From NCBI GenBank assembly GCA_030549495.1, contig JAUIRK010000014.1:496001-560000 (forward strand): a stretch of DNA of 64,000 nt, given 5' to 3'. The position numbers and the translations under genes are program-made. Shown piece by piece: positions 46,705 to 56,870 of this stretch (positions within the stretch are counted from its first letter, which is position 1; each line of letters opens with the position of its first letter). This stretch comes from Nectonema munidae. Lineage: Eukaryota > Nematomorpha > Nectonematoida > Nectonematidae. The notes under the pieces are model-generated. The model saw only the letters and a program-made list of their open reading frames with translations, was not told where the DNA came from and ran no database searches.

Positions 46705-48946
46705 GACTAAAGCAGCGGTTCCCAACCTTTTTTATCCCGTTCCCCCTTTTTCAGTAAAAAAGACTAAGAGAGCTAAAAAGACTTTTTTTTACATGTGGAC
46801 CCCATACAACTGAATAGTTTGAGCCAACAAAATTAATCAAAGATTTTTATGCAAAAAATGATTGTATAGTCATCCGATTAAATCGTATGCTTATTCATAT
46901 GAAATCAAAGAAATCGTAAAGCATTTTTATTTAAGAGTAAAATACACAACAAAAATAATATTTTAAAATGTTGTTATTGTTGTTGAATGTAGGTTGGATA
47001 AGCTCAATGAACTCTTCTTGGGCCTCTTCTAACACATCATCAACATGACATAAAAACGAATTTTTAGCTAGTTCTGCATTTTTAGGGCTTAAGTCAGGAA
47101 AGTATCGGCCAAATTCATCGTCTAGCTGAGACAAGTGATTCATGATTTCTTTTGGATAAAGTGCTTGGGACGTGACCATCAGCAAGAATTTCACTCAATA
47201 ATGGAAACATCATAAATTTTCCTAAACTCACTCTGTTCTTCAATTTCGCCAAAAATGCTAGTATTGAGTCACAGTGGTTGAGCAATTTTAATTAGGCAAG
47301 AAACATTTTAACGTTTTCTCGAAGAGAAAAGAAGCGGGACAAAAATCTTCCTACAGACAACCATCTGATGGATGTATAAAAGAGCAAAGAACTATGTTTG
47401 GATTCCATGTCATGGCACAGTTGCTGGAACAGTCTCGTGATGAGGGCAGAGATTTTATCATAGTCCACGATCTTGACAATACCTTTGAACGTTGAAAGAA
47501 GCCCAGGAGGAAGTGATTTAGAAGCGAGAGCTTCCCGATGAATGAAGCAGTGCACACCAACTGCATTTGCTGCATTGGATTTTACTTTTGCCTGGAAACC
47601 TGACCTCGACCCAAGCATAGCTGGAGCTCCATCAGTTGTGATTCCAACAAGATTATTCCAACTCAAACTATGCTGGTCGAAAAACGCTGATACAGCATTA
47701 ATCACATCAGTGGCCGTACTTGACGTTTCAAGATTTTTACAACAAAGGAATTCCTCTTTGATTGTGCCTCTGGACAGGTATCGGCAGTAAACCAAGAGCT
47801 GGCATGCCATTGATACATCAGTGGATTCATCGACCTGTATAGCAAAAATGGGGGATGTTTTTATCTCTTCAATAATTTGTTCTTTCACATCAACTGACGT
47901 CTCACTCATTCTTCGCTGGATCGTATTATTCGAAATAGGTATATCAGTCAGTTTCTGTGCTGCTTCTTTTCCAATAAACAAATGAACCATTTCTTTTGCA
48001 CAAGGTAGAATCAATTCTTCAGCAATTGTGTGTGCTTTTTTCCGGCTACTAAGTAAGCCACTCGGTACGATGCTTCAAATATGTTCCCTCTCTTCTCTTG
48101 AAAGCTACCAGTCGCGTCAAGTTTTTGTCTCTTCAAGTCACCAGCTTTCCTCTTGAAGAAATCCTTTTTCTTGCTTGCATACTCAGGATGGCATCTCGTC
48201 AGGTGAAGTTGTAATTTTGAAGGCTTCAGTGAATCATTTCCCAGAACGCAAAAACAAATAACACACTGTGGGAGATCTACATTATTTTTTCTCTTTTTAA
48301 TATTAATTGACATATGCAGGATCTGTTAGTGAAAAGGAGAAAAATATAAAAAAATTAATTGTTAGTAAAAAATGAAGGTTAACATATAACACCAACAAGG
48401 GTATTCATATTTTAAACAAAAAATTGAAAACAAGAGGAAAAATTAGTGCATTTTGTGATTTATAAACGAATGCAAAAATGGGAAGGGAATGCAAAAATTT
48501 CCTGCTAAATTATTTCGTATAAATACGAGAACACAGCTTTTTATAGCACAACCATAAAAAATTATTTTATAAGTTGGTAATTTTTATGAAATTTATTATC
48601 TTTATTGTTAATAGTTGTAAACACAACAATTCAATATATAAAAAATAAGTACTTACTTGCTAACCAAAATAATATTTATAATAATAAAATTTTTTTCCAA
48701 TTAAAATATAAATTTTTCAAAAATATTGTAACTAATAAAATGCATATATAAACATTCAAAATATGAAATTTTAAAAAAGGGAAGAAAATATTTATTTAAA
48801 AAAGCTCTAAATATATATATATTTATATTGATTTGGAAAATAGAAGTATGTTAAAGGAGATTCAGCATAAGTAGTTTGAAGTAAAATTTCCATGGACCCC
48901 TTGAAATTCTTCCATGGACCCCCGGTTGGGAACCACTGCACTAAAG
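46705..48946 (-). mobile_element. 2.2-kb BED-finger hAT inserted in LINE 1, with TSD
   Basis: Element at 46713-48938 (2226 bp). Termini: CAGCGGTTCCCAACC on the left, CAGTGGTTCCCAACC as the reverse complement of the right. The flanks are GACTAAAG (46705-46712) and CACTAAAG (48939-48946), 7 of 8 identical and matching NNNTANNN. Excising the element plus one duplicate leaves the LINE reading frame uninterrupted across DLTKAFD, which proves the order of events. It is the same branch as the hAT at 6761-9111 by termini and transposase type. Confidence 0.93.
46931..48313 (-). pseudogene. BED-finger hAT transposase (SCAND3/ZBED5-like), truncated
   Basis: Starts at ATG 48313 (MSINIKKRKNNVDLPQCVIC). 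The BED finger is CVICFCVLGNDSLKPSK...HLTRCH (residues about 17-42). One frame change near 48011 leads into the core: IPISNNTIQRRMSETSVDVK, IQVDESTDVSMACQLLVYCR (first Asp), GITTDGAPAMLGSRSGF (second Asp), HCFIHREALASKSLP and YTSIRWLSVGRFLSRFFSL. A further break near 47240 precedes SQLDDEFGRYFPDLSPKNAE (46931-47194). The frame ends without the dimerisation domain carrying the last catalytic acid, so the element is a C-terminally deleted derivative. Read opposite to the host LINE. Confidence 0.85.
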
Positions 48947-49796
48947 CGTTTGATTTGATTTCCCACGATATTTTACTAGAAAAAATTAAGTTATATGGAT
49001 TCGAAGGTAAATCTGTTTCCTTTATTAAGTCATATCTCAACTTGAGAGAACAGCAAGTTCCAATTGAGGATGTTTTGTCTGAAAAAAAGGCTTGTTAATA
49101 ATGGAGTGCCGCAAGGTTCCATACTTGGGCCTCTCTTATTCTTAATTTTCATTAATGACCTTCACTACAACAGTTTCAATATAAAATACTTTACTTTTGC
49201 AGATGACATCACGATCAATATAGCTTTTTCTCCTTCTGATGAATCAGTTTCTGAGAATTTTTTTAATAATGAAATTCAGAGTGTTTTTGATTGGTATGAT
49301 AAGAATGGGATGGTTATTAACATCAAAAAGTCAAAAATAATGTTGTTTTGCAACCCAACTCATTTGAAAATTAACTTTGATAGGCTTGTTTTCGAAGTTG
49401 TTGAAAGTTACCAAATACTAGGTATGATAATAAGCTGAAATGGAATAAACATCTTAATTTTCTTAATAATAAAATTTCTAGAGTTGCTGGAATTTTCAAA
49501 AGATTAAAGAACTCTTTACCTTTACGTGTCAAAAAACTTATTTATAATTCTTTCGTATCTCCCTATATTAATTACGGTATTATTATTGCATATTTATAGT
49601 TGGGAAAAAATTCAAAAGGCCTACAAGCCGCTGATATGAATAAAACCCATATTACATCAATGAAATAGAAATACATCATATAGGATATTCATAAAATAAA
49701 TATGAAGTAAAAATAATCACATTAGTTGGAATAAAATACAGATAGTGTGCAGTGCGCATGATTAGAATGAGTGGCTGTTAATATATTGTTAAATAA

Positions 49797-50255
49797 CTAT
49801 TGGTGGTTGTTACACACAAAGCAATTAATAGAATGACAAGTTAAACTATATTTATCTAAAAGAAGTTTTTTAATTATATTTTTACACGTGCTTATTTTAG
49901 AAAGAATACATTGAGAGTTAAACATAAAAAAGTTAAAGTTATGAGAAATTTTATATTTTATAGATTGTTTAGAAAATTTTTTACAATAAGATGGAAGTGA
50001 TAAATTGGATTTATTTCGTAGATTATATTCATGGTTCATGTAGTTAAATACAATAAACTCATTAAATATGTTAGGTAGAAATCCATTTAAAAGTTTATAG
50101 GTAACCATCGATATATTATACACATACAAGTCATTAACCTTTAGTAAGTTCTCTCTAAAAAATAAGGGGGTAGTATGAGATAAGTAATGACTTCCAGTTA
50201 TTTACCGTATAATTCGTTTTTGTGTTTAGCCTTTTGAATTTCATCAATGCTGTAA
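49797..50255 (-). pseudogene. LINE ORF2 C-terminus in inverted orientation
   Basis: Minus-strand frame with HTTPLFFRENLLKVNDLYVY, then YKLLNGFLPNIFNEFI, HEYNLRNKSNLSLPSY and SIKYKISHNFNFFMF. This is the conserved tail of CR1/jockey LINE ORF2 (HT-PLF-LKI-DL ... YK-NG-LP ... H-YNLR ... SI-Y-WN). The open frame covers 49797-50129; the part up to 50255 is in another frame. It covers the part of ORF2 that LINE 1 lacks, but points the other way. It could be LINE 1's own inverted 3' end or a separate truncated insertion. Confidence 0.75.
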
Positions 50256-50539
50256 TAAAATAATTAACCTACTGTTTGTGGGTGTATGGAACAACATGCT
50301 TGTGCAATGCTTTTTTTTTAAAGTAATTCGAAGTTATTTCAAATAAATTTCTTTCTTCTTCTTCTTCTAATATATTGCAATTTTAACAAAATTTCTTTAA
50401 TCCAAAAAACTTACTTAAGATTTTCTTCAAGTTAAACTATACGAGTTTCTATATTTTTTAAAAGCAAACTATATATATACTAAACCAAACCATTTTCAAA
50501 ATCATAGAATATTTATTTCATAAAGTACTGAAACAAGTG

Positions 50540-50930
50540 TCACATACATTCCTTTTATGTTCATTGCATACGTTATGGAACAGGCTTGAAAAATCCTTCT
50601 GACTTTAGTGTAAAACAAATTCAACAATTACCTCTTCTAGGTTGAGATGTACTAGAGCACTCCTTCTGGTATCCATAAATTTGAAGACAAGTTCTTACTT
50701 CATTCGGAATACTCGCACTTTGTCCACGAACTTTCATGAAACTTTCTGAAAGAAGAAAACAAAGTTCTTTGATGCATTCTTTTCTACCACTTTCCCTAGT
50801 AGTGTATTGAGTGCTATTCCATAACACTATAACAGAAGTGTTTAGAGTAGCCATGTCAAGATAGTTATAGAAATCAGCCTGTTTTTTAGATAGATATACA
50901 AAATGCATAGCTTTTTTTTCATCCAATTTT
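50540..50930 (-). pseudogene. piggyBac-like C-terminal remnant (copy 3), tentative
   Basis: Minus-strand frame 50621-50926 contains DFYNYLDMATLNTSVIVLWN, which resembles the LDia-vNa-ily segment after the last catalytic block of piggyBac transposases. It is followed by an Arg-rich KECIKELCFLLSESF helix and QPRRGNC. In another frame CNEHKRNVCDTCFSTL (about 50535-50580) may be the Cys-rich end. No catalytic block is present. Assignment rests on this tail only. Confidence 0.5.
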
Positions 50931-51124
50931 TAATGGCGGTTTTTGATCTCTAATAATCATTTGAAGTAATTTCTCTATATTTTCTCTTCATAGCTATATT
51001 TTCATTTTTTCTTTATTTTAATAATTTTTTCAAGTGTTTTCAATATTTTTCTGATTCTTCCTGATTTTTCAAACAATGCCAAAGAATAAATCTTTATTCT
51101 TTAATTAGAATAATAAAGATTATT

Positions 51125-51941
51125 TGTTTCAGCTGCAATGAGTGGTTTTGCTATAAGTGTGCTAAACTTGATTCTAACATTGATTCTTTCTTTGATAAAT
51201 ATTTTACGTTTGGCTTAAGATATTGTTGTAGTAAATATATTGTTTGCAAAGACAAACAACCAAAGACAAAATTATAGATCAGACAAGCAAAGTATTGAAT
51301 GATGTACCTATAAAGTCGATTAAAGAAATAATAGAAATTTTTGTTTGAAGTTTACAGACAAGTTGACAATGGATGAAGCACTATGTAAATTGGATCAAGC
51401 TACGAACTTGAACAAGCCACAAAAAAGCTTCTACAGAAGATCAGTATTATCGTTCCTTCCTACATTGATAATTCAACTCTAAAAGAAAAATTATCTGTAA
51501 ACAACCCTCTCCTAAAATCTTTAATTGATGATGAGGAAATTTTTAATTTTCAAAAAATTGTAAAATTAACAAATGGAAAATGCTATATTTTCAGTTTCTC
51601 CTAATATCATGAAACTCTGTATGAATAATAATTTTAATCTTTTTTTAGATTTTTACTCGTGTAATGTTTATCCTTTTTTTGGTCTCAAGCAATGTAGTAA
51701 CTGCTGTTTTTACCGTCATACTGCATCAGATTGAAAGAGAAGTAGTGTGTGTAGATTTTGTTCTGGCTCTCATAATGGAAATACGTGTATAGTCAAAGAG
51801 AGTGATAAATGTACATGTGTTAATTGCTCAACGTCTAATAAAATAAGTCGTAATCATTCAGCTTTAAGTTTTACTTCTCCCAAAGTGAAGTCTGAGATTG
51901 AAAGAGTTAAAAAGTTAACATCGTTCTATGATGAAGTTTGA
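51125..51941 (+). pseudogene. LINE 2 ORF1 with PHD-like and CCHC-like fingers, broken
   Basis: The start region reads CFSCNEWFCYKCAKLDSN near 51125, the CxxC-W-C-xxC pattern of a PHD-like finger seen in ORF1 of some CR1-type LINEs. The middle is frame-broken. Its 3' part, open at 51747-51941 and extending in other frames, has FFGLKQCSNCCFYRHTA, then CRFCSGSHNGNTCI (C-C-H-C knuckle), CTCVNCSTSNKISRNHSALS, and a closing basic/acidic helix KSEIERVKKLTSF. Presumed role: RNA-binding particle protein. Stops interrupt it throughout. Confidence 0.65.
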
Positions 51942-51959
51942 TTTTTATTTTCAAGACAA

Positions 51960-52790
51960 ATGACTCCACTTCCTCGTATTGATACTATTGACTTGACTTC
52001 AATCTGCAGAAGTTCTCACATTTTCTCTTTAGATGATACTCATTCTAAGTTTTTCAACTTGAATATAATCAGTTTGAATATTCAAAGTATCAGAAACAAA
52101 ATTTGTGAACTTGAAATCTTTATCAACTTAATAAATTATCGCTTACCTGAACCTATAAGTATTATTTGTCTACAGGAAACCTGGCTTGATGTTGACGAGC
52201 CCTCAATCTCTCGTTTCCTGGGTATAGCTTCCTTTCTTTTGGCAAAAAAGCATCTAAACACGGTGGCTTAGCCTTTCTTATCCCTACACATCCATATCTG
52301 CAACGATTAATAGCAGCGGATCTTCTGCTTGCCTGTTGGAGTTTGCTTCTATTGATTTTTGTATTTGCAAATCGAATTTTCGTGTTCATAACTTTTATAG
52401 ACTGCCTCTTTTTACTTAGTATGGCGTTGATACCTTTATGCTTTTTTTTTGACAATTACTAGACTCCAATTTCCATAATAATACTTTTAGTATTATATTG
52501 GGAGATTTTAACCTTAATCTGCAGAAAATTTCTTCAGATAGTAATGCACTAAAGTTTTTTAATCACATTGCAGGCTCATTATTTCAGCATACTATTACAT
52601 TACCCACTCTCTCCTTGTACAATTCAACTATTGATAATAATATACTCATACCAAAAACAAAGAAAAACTTTTTTTCTTACAACATTTCTTACTCAATATC
52701 CGATCATTTGCCTTTCTTTCACTTGATTTTAGCACTTTCAGTAGAGATACTCCTAAATCATACACTTACGTTAATTATGATAATTTCTCA
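51960..52790 (+). pseudogene. LINE 2 endonuclease region
   Basis: NLNIISLNIQSIRNKICELE (about 52056) opens the endonuclease fold, followed by IICLQETWLD with the catalytic Glu (about 52165-52200). A frame change follows near 52265. GDFNLNLQKIS (about 52500) carries the catalytic Asp/Asn, and SISDHLPFFHL (about 52690) is the closing SDHxP motif. All the diagnostic motifs are present, although split over more than one frame. Confidence 0.82.
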
Positions 52791-53134
52791 GCTCTAGTCG
52801 GGAATTTTGACCGGTCTTCCTTGTTAAAGTCTGCTTATGATGATCTTAGTTTATTGCTCCAAAGATTGACTGCTTACTTATCCCACTTCAAATCCATCTC
52901 CACAATCACACGAATTGTAAAAATCAGTAAGTATAAAACAGGAATAAAAGCTTGGATGGCAGATGATGTTTTACTCATGACAAAAAGAGAGATAAACTTT
53001 TCAAAGTATTTAAAAAAGGTTGCTCCTTTTCAAATAAACAAAGATTTTTAAAATGTCGTAATGAAGTCAAAAAGGCCATAAGATTTTCTAAAAGCAGATA
53101 TTATGAAGGCTTATTTCTAAATTGCTCCTCAAAT

Positions 53135-54843
53135 ATGAAAAAGCAATGGTGTAATTTGGATAGTTTACTCAACCCAAAAGAAAGAGAAGCATTTGTATTA
53201 AAAAGACAAGATGGTTCTGATATAACAGGTGATAAAGAAGTAGCCGATCTATTCAACAACTCTTTCTGCTCAGCTGAATCCAGTGTTTGTGATACGACAT
53301 ATTATGATGGAACTTATCCTTTCTGCTCATCTTTTTTTGATTTTATATCTTTTTCAATGGATGACTTGTTTTCTGCTTTGCATGATCTCAAAAATTCACA
53401 TGTTAACGATTATTTCGGTCTTTTTATATATGATATCAAATTGGCAAAAAATGTTTTGGGACCTATAATTTTACATGCATACAATTTGTGTTTATCTCAT
53501 TCAATTTTTCCTCAATCTTTCAAGTTCATCAAAACTCTACCTAACTACAAAAATGGTGACAAGTGTGGCCAATCTAACTACCGCCCAATCTCAATTATCC
53601 CTACACTTTCAAAAATCTTTGAAAAACTTATTTTCCTTCAAATCTCCAGTTATGTATATAATAATATGTATGTATATAATAATATGCTTCTTTCTGATCA
53701 ACAGTTTGGTTTTAGACCCAATTTCTCCACTGAAATTTTTCACGCATCCTTTATTCATAAAATTATCTGTGCTCTTGGAGATAATGAAGCTGTTTTAGAA
53801 CTCTTTATCGACTTATCCAAGGCATTTGACTCTATTTCTCACGTTCTTCTAATCAAAAAACTTTCATTATTTGGCTTTTCTTCCTCTTCGATACAATTCT
53901 TCTCATATCTCTCAAATAGATTACAATTTGTAAATATCAATTCAGTTTTTTCCAATCCAAATTATATTCTTAACGGAGTTCCCCAAGGTTCGATCCTAGC
54001 ACCCATCCTTTTTTCACTATACATCAACGATTTGTTTTCTTTGTCAGATTCCATTTCCTCCATGGATCTGATGCTTTTTGCTCATGATATAACTGTTATA
54101 TTCAGGGGCCCAAATTTAAAATCACATGAAATAACTACTGGTATTCGGACTCTTGAATTTTGGCTAGAAAAAAAATTGTCTTGTCTTGAACTCCAAAAAA
54201 TCTAAATGCATGGTATTCTCTAGTGGTACTAAGAATTGTGTGGTGCTTTTAAGTATTTAAATTTTCAAAAAGTTAATACATTTAACCTACTCGGATTGCA
54301 AATCAACTGCAGCCTGACATGGAAAAACCACATTAACAATGTCCCTAGTAAACTTTATTACATCATCAGTTTGCTAAAACGGGTATGTAAGTTCCTACCA
54401 ACCAAAACGCTTTTATTACTCTACAATACTATGTTTGTCCCACACATAACTTACAGTCTATTCAATTATGGGTTTTGTTCTACTGAAAAGTTACTCAAAC
54501 TGCAAAAATCGGCTCTTCAAATTATTTTTAAAGAGAAAAGTATCTCACACACCGATCCCTTGTTCTCAAAAGATTCTATTCTCAAAGTTCAAGACTTATA
54601 TGAGCTTAAATTATCGCTATACACCTATAAATTGGATTTTCTTCTCCATTGATCAAAAATTTATCAGAATCTCCTCTACTCACGCACATGAAATCTCCTC
54701 GTTTTTGCAATTTTTTCAATTACCCTTTTATCGACTCTCAAATTCCAAATAATCTTTTCCTTACAGGATGCTTTGCAAATTCAACACCTCTGCCTACTTA
54801 TTTCATGAATACCCCCAAATATCCAACTATAAAAAAATCATAA
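53135..54843 (+). pseudogene. LINE 2 reverse transcriptase and C-terminal tail
   Basis: One open frame of 356 codons (53135-54205) holds the reverse transcriptase: SNYRPISIIPTLSKIFEKLI, QQFGFRPNFST, LFIDLSKAFDSISHVLLIKK (motif A Asp), NGVPQGSILAPILFSLYIND, and the active-site box, which reads FAHD (54077-54088) where FADD is expected. It also contains an 18-bp in-frame duplication (53651-53686). A second frame (54236-54652) continues with LLGLQINCSLTWKNHINNV, LLLYNTMFVPHITYSLFNYG, and the tail to VQDLYELKLSLYTYK. The Asp-to-His change would by itself be expected to abolish activity. Confidence 0.87.
53651..53686 (+). repeat. Perfect 18-bp tandem duplication within RT
   Basis: TATGTATATAATAATATG occurs twice back to back, duplicating YVYNNM in frame just before the QQFGFR block. 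The identity of the two units suggests a recent slip event. Confidence 0.9.
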
Positions 54844-55414
54844 AAAAAGTTTTTTTTGATGGTTATGCTTCTCATGAGTGAAAGTTGAAGAATTGCTATG
54901 TTTACAAATTTCTTTAGTTTCATTATAACCTTTAATCACCATCTTTCTTTCTCATTCTATTCCTTTCTATTTTTAATTGTTTACAAGTATCAATGTATTC
55001 ACAAACAACCGGCTCAAATTGATTTTCATAGTTTATAGTATTTCTCACTGTTAATGGGTTATTTCTAGCGGTCTAACGGCCTTCAATAATCCATCAACTA
55101 ATATTGTAAAAATGTTTAAATTACGTATTATTATATATTGTATTTTTTATAAATGAATTTTTTTTATATATATTTTAAGTCTTCCTTCAATATTTTTGTT
55201 GAATTAAACTTCTTTCTCTCTCTCTCTCTCAAACATTTTTGTATGTTGTATAAGCACGCATTATCTGATTGGACTTGTCAACACCTGATTTGAAAGAGTT
55301 TTAGCACAACAATGATTCTGGTTTGTGTTATGTTCCCAATGTCCCAAAAGTGTTGGCTACTCATAATAAGCACCGCTTTGAAATTTGTTGTTGCGCGATT
55401 TTTTGGAACATAGA

Positions 55415-55980
55415 CTACCAGGAAGGCACATTCAGAATACAAAGTCCTAGATTCATACTACGGCCAATCGCAAACTCTTTAGTTGTTGTGTCTTGAAAAT
55501 AGGCGGAACACAACCTTTGTTTGTAGTCAGGGTGCCTAAAACTGATAAATTGTGCTCCTTGCCCCATAAGCATAATTCGTGATCCATGAAAAAGCGATCG
55601 CATACTATTCTACTACCATTGGGCATCCTGGATATGCTAACGAGTCTTTTCACAATTTCACATCCCAAAAAAAAAATCTTTCATATAAGTTTGAAGCATA
55701 CAATTCAGGGCACATAACGTAGAATGTTATGGCGTCATTCAAGTGATAAAACTTGATCCCCCATTTGCCAGGCTTACTGGGATCATACACTTTTATAGGG
55801 CAATTTCCTCGGAATCTTAAAGGTTGTTCATCCACGCAAACATAGTCTTGCAGTATCCAGTATCTAAAAAAAATTTCAATTTACAAGCAGTTTACTCATT
55901 TCTAATAAAATTAAACTTACTTTGAAAAAACTTGCTGAAAATGGTCATTCATGGCAAATTTAACCTTCGCCCTTCCCCCA
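55415..55980 (-). pseudogene. piggyBac transposase core with a phase-2 intron (copy 4)
   Basis: On the minus strand KFAMNDHFQQVFS (to 55921) is followed by a 57-nt segment (55864-55920) bounded by GTAAGT and a T-rich tract plus AG, then YWILQDYVCVDEQPLRFRGN (first catalytic Asp). KVYDPSKPGKWGIKFYHLND is next. After a frame change comes ISRMPNGSRIVCDRFFMDHE (second catalytic Asp) and GTLTTNKGCVPPIFK. The third catalytic block and C-terminus are absent. The 5' side is cut near 55985 by the end of a hAT on the other strand. The segment reads in frame across the intron. Confidence 0.82.
55864..55920 (-). other. Probable 57-nt GT-AG intron in piggyBac
   Basis: The donor AAA|GTAAGT and acceptor TTTTTTTTAG flank an AT-rich 57-nt segment containing in-frame stops. 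Skipping it links QVFSK to YWILQDY in phase 2, in line with piggyBac homology directly before the catalytic Asp. Minimal introns of this size are common in arthropods and nematodes. Confidence 0.65.
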
Positions 55981-55997
55981 CCTCCAATAATTTTCTA

Positions 55998-56336
55998 AAA
56001 GTACTCTATGTACTATGGGGCAAGCCCGCCTCCAAAGTCTGTCTTTTATGAGAATTGAGAAACAAGTTATCGATTGTGTTGATTTTGACGAAATCACCGA
56101 TAATTTTGCTGCTGCTAAAATACGAAAAATGAACATCTAATGGAAACTGTCTTCGACTCAGTCGGTATATATCTGTATTATGTGGCTTAATAAAAATGTG
56201 AGCATTTTTTTTCTAAATCACTTTTTAAGCCAGAATATGGTGGTGATGAGTGAGAAAAGAAAGAGCAAGGGGTGAGGAGCTCCATTCAGGATCTTTGCCC
56301 TGGGGCGCCACGATCCCTTGTAACGGCCCTAGCAGA
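55998..56336 (+). mobile_element. hAT 3' end, truncated copy of the 575-bp family
   Basis: The plus strand reads STLCTMGQARLQSLSFMRIE, then KQVIDCVDFDEITDNFAAAK, ending KIRKMNI and a stop at 56140. This is the C-terminal end of the ZMYM1-like transposase. The rest, to the terminus at 56336 (reverse complement TAGGGCCGTTACAAGGGATC), matches the hAT at 32923-33260 in inverse orientation at high but imperfect identity. The other terminus is missing and no target duplication was found, so this is a 5'-truncated fragment abutting the piggyBac piece. Confidence 0.85.
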
Positions 56337-56337
56337 T

Positions 56338-56405
56338 GGCCTAGAGGTGGGAGCGTAGGGTCTCGATCCAAATGGTCTGGGTTCGTTTCCCGATCGTGAC
56401 TATAC
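56338..56405 (+). repeat. tRNA-derived SINE head (family B)
   Basis: GATGGCCTAGAGGTGGGAGC (box A-like) followed by GGTCTGGGTTCGTTTCCCG (box B GGTTCGTTTCC) at normal tRNA spacing. It differs clearly from family A. It directly follows the hAT terminus and runs into LINE coding sequence at about 56430, so its own 3' end is unclear. Confidence 0.65.
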
Positions 56406-56429
56406 ATACCATCCTCCTTCTCCACTTTA

Positions 56430-56640
56430 CTACCTTCCATTTCTTTACCGATGCACAAAACATAATCCACGATCTCTCTCTATCACACAACATCTCATTT
56501 CGCTCCTTTCAACTCGTCTCCTCCCTAATCAATCTTACAAAACATTTTCACATACATCTATGCTGGTGCCCTGCTCACCTAAACCGAGAAAACTCCCTCG
56601 TAGACTACTTAACCTCAAACTTATACCTAACCTCCCACCG
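56430..56640 (+). pseudogene. RNase H-like domain of a second LINE type
   Basis: The frame FFTDAQNIIHDLSLSHNISF, then HFHIHLCWCPAHLNRENSLV, DYLTSN carries the last parts of a retroelement RNase H fold: the DAQ Asp motif, the W-PAH His strand and the final Asp. LINEs with this domain belong to the I/R1/LOA group, unlike the CR1-type elements elsewhere in the window. It breaks off into the minisatellite at 56641. The C-terminal part is found at 59385-59800, about 2.7 kb away. Confidence 0.65.
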
Positions 56641-56870
56641 TGCTACGACGTTTCATCACACGACATTTCATCACGCGACACTTCATCACAACGACATTTC
56701 ATCACACGACACTTCATCACATGATTTTCCGACTTCAGAGACTTTCCTAGAACCCATCACACGACATTTCATCACAACGACACTTCATCCAGCGACATTT
56801 CATTAGACACAACTCCATTTCATTACAACAACGCTTCATCATACAACATTTCATGACATAAAACTGTGAA
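56641..56870 (+). repeat. Minisatellite of CGACATTTCATCACA type
   Basis: About fifteen imperfect units of 14-16 bp (CGACATTTCATCACA, CGACACTTCATCACA and variants), with a short unrelated gap near 56733-56760. A two-unit relic of the same repeat, TATCACACGACACTTCATCC, occurs at 59339-59358, across the piggyBac and MULE block. This suggests that block was inserted into, or recombined with, one original array. Confidence 0.8.

Larger units (their letters stand above)
46307..49600 (+). pseudogene. LINE 1 reverse transcriptase, split by insertion
   Basis: Finger and palm blocks before the insert: KVCPIFKKGDRHGMDIYRPI (46440-46500), SIIPSRSKILEKI and DERQFGFRRLHDTQS. The palm motif A is cut: AFVDLTK ends at 46712 and AFDLISHDILLEKIKLYGF resumes at 48946. 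After it come NGVPQGSILGPLLFLIFIND (49100-49160), FADDITINI (catalytic YxDD-type box, about 49196), and the thumb KWNKHLNFLNNKISRVAGIF, PYINYGIII (to about 49590). A stop lies just before NNGVPQ. Catalytic residues look intact. Confidence 0.85.
44811..49640 (+). mobile_element. LINE 1 (CR1/jockey type), ORF2 split by a hAT
   Basis: A plus-strand non-LTR element with endonuclease and reverse transcriptase and no RNase H. It runs 44811-46712 and resumes at 48939 after a 2.2-kb hAT. The endonuclease starts near 45036 (MSLNIQSLKLN) and includes FMGDFNFDLL (about 45470). Reverse transcriptase and thumb follow. The 3' part after about 49640 is replaced by a LINE piece in the opposite orientation. 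A few stops and frame changes break the frame. ORF1 is absent, so the copy is 5'-truncated or decayed there. Confidence 0.85.
51110..55240 (+). mobile_element. LINE 2 (CR1/jockey type), nearly full length
   Basis: A plus-strand non-LTR element with ORF1 remnants (51125-51941), ORF2 (51960 to about 54843) and a 3' untranslated region of about 400 bp ending in a (CT)n run near 55213-55230. ORF2 order: endonuclease, linker, reverse transcriptase, thumb, C-terminal tail. There is no RNase H. The ending SISHTDPLFSKDSILKVQDL is the same tail type as the inverted piece at 49797-50255. A handful of frame breaks and one active-site change show it is inactive, though much less decayed than the LINE at 32640. 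Confidence 0.85.

Noticed and set aside
52162-52455. 97-codon basic minus-strand frame over the LINE 2 endonuclease
   Set aside because: Lies antisense to conserved endonuclease motifs, with low-complexity Lys/Arg content. A shadow.
56338-56405. A functional tRNA gene
   Set aside because: Box A and B are good, but the ends do not pair into an acceptor stem and it runs straight into repeat sequence. Better as a SINE head.
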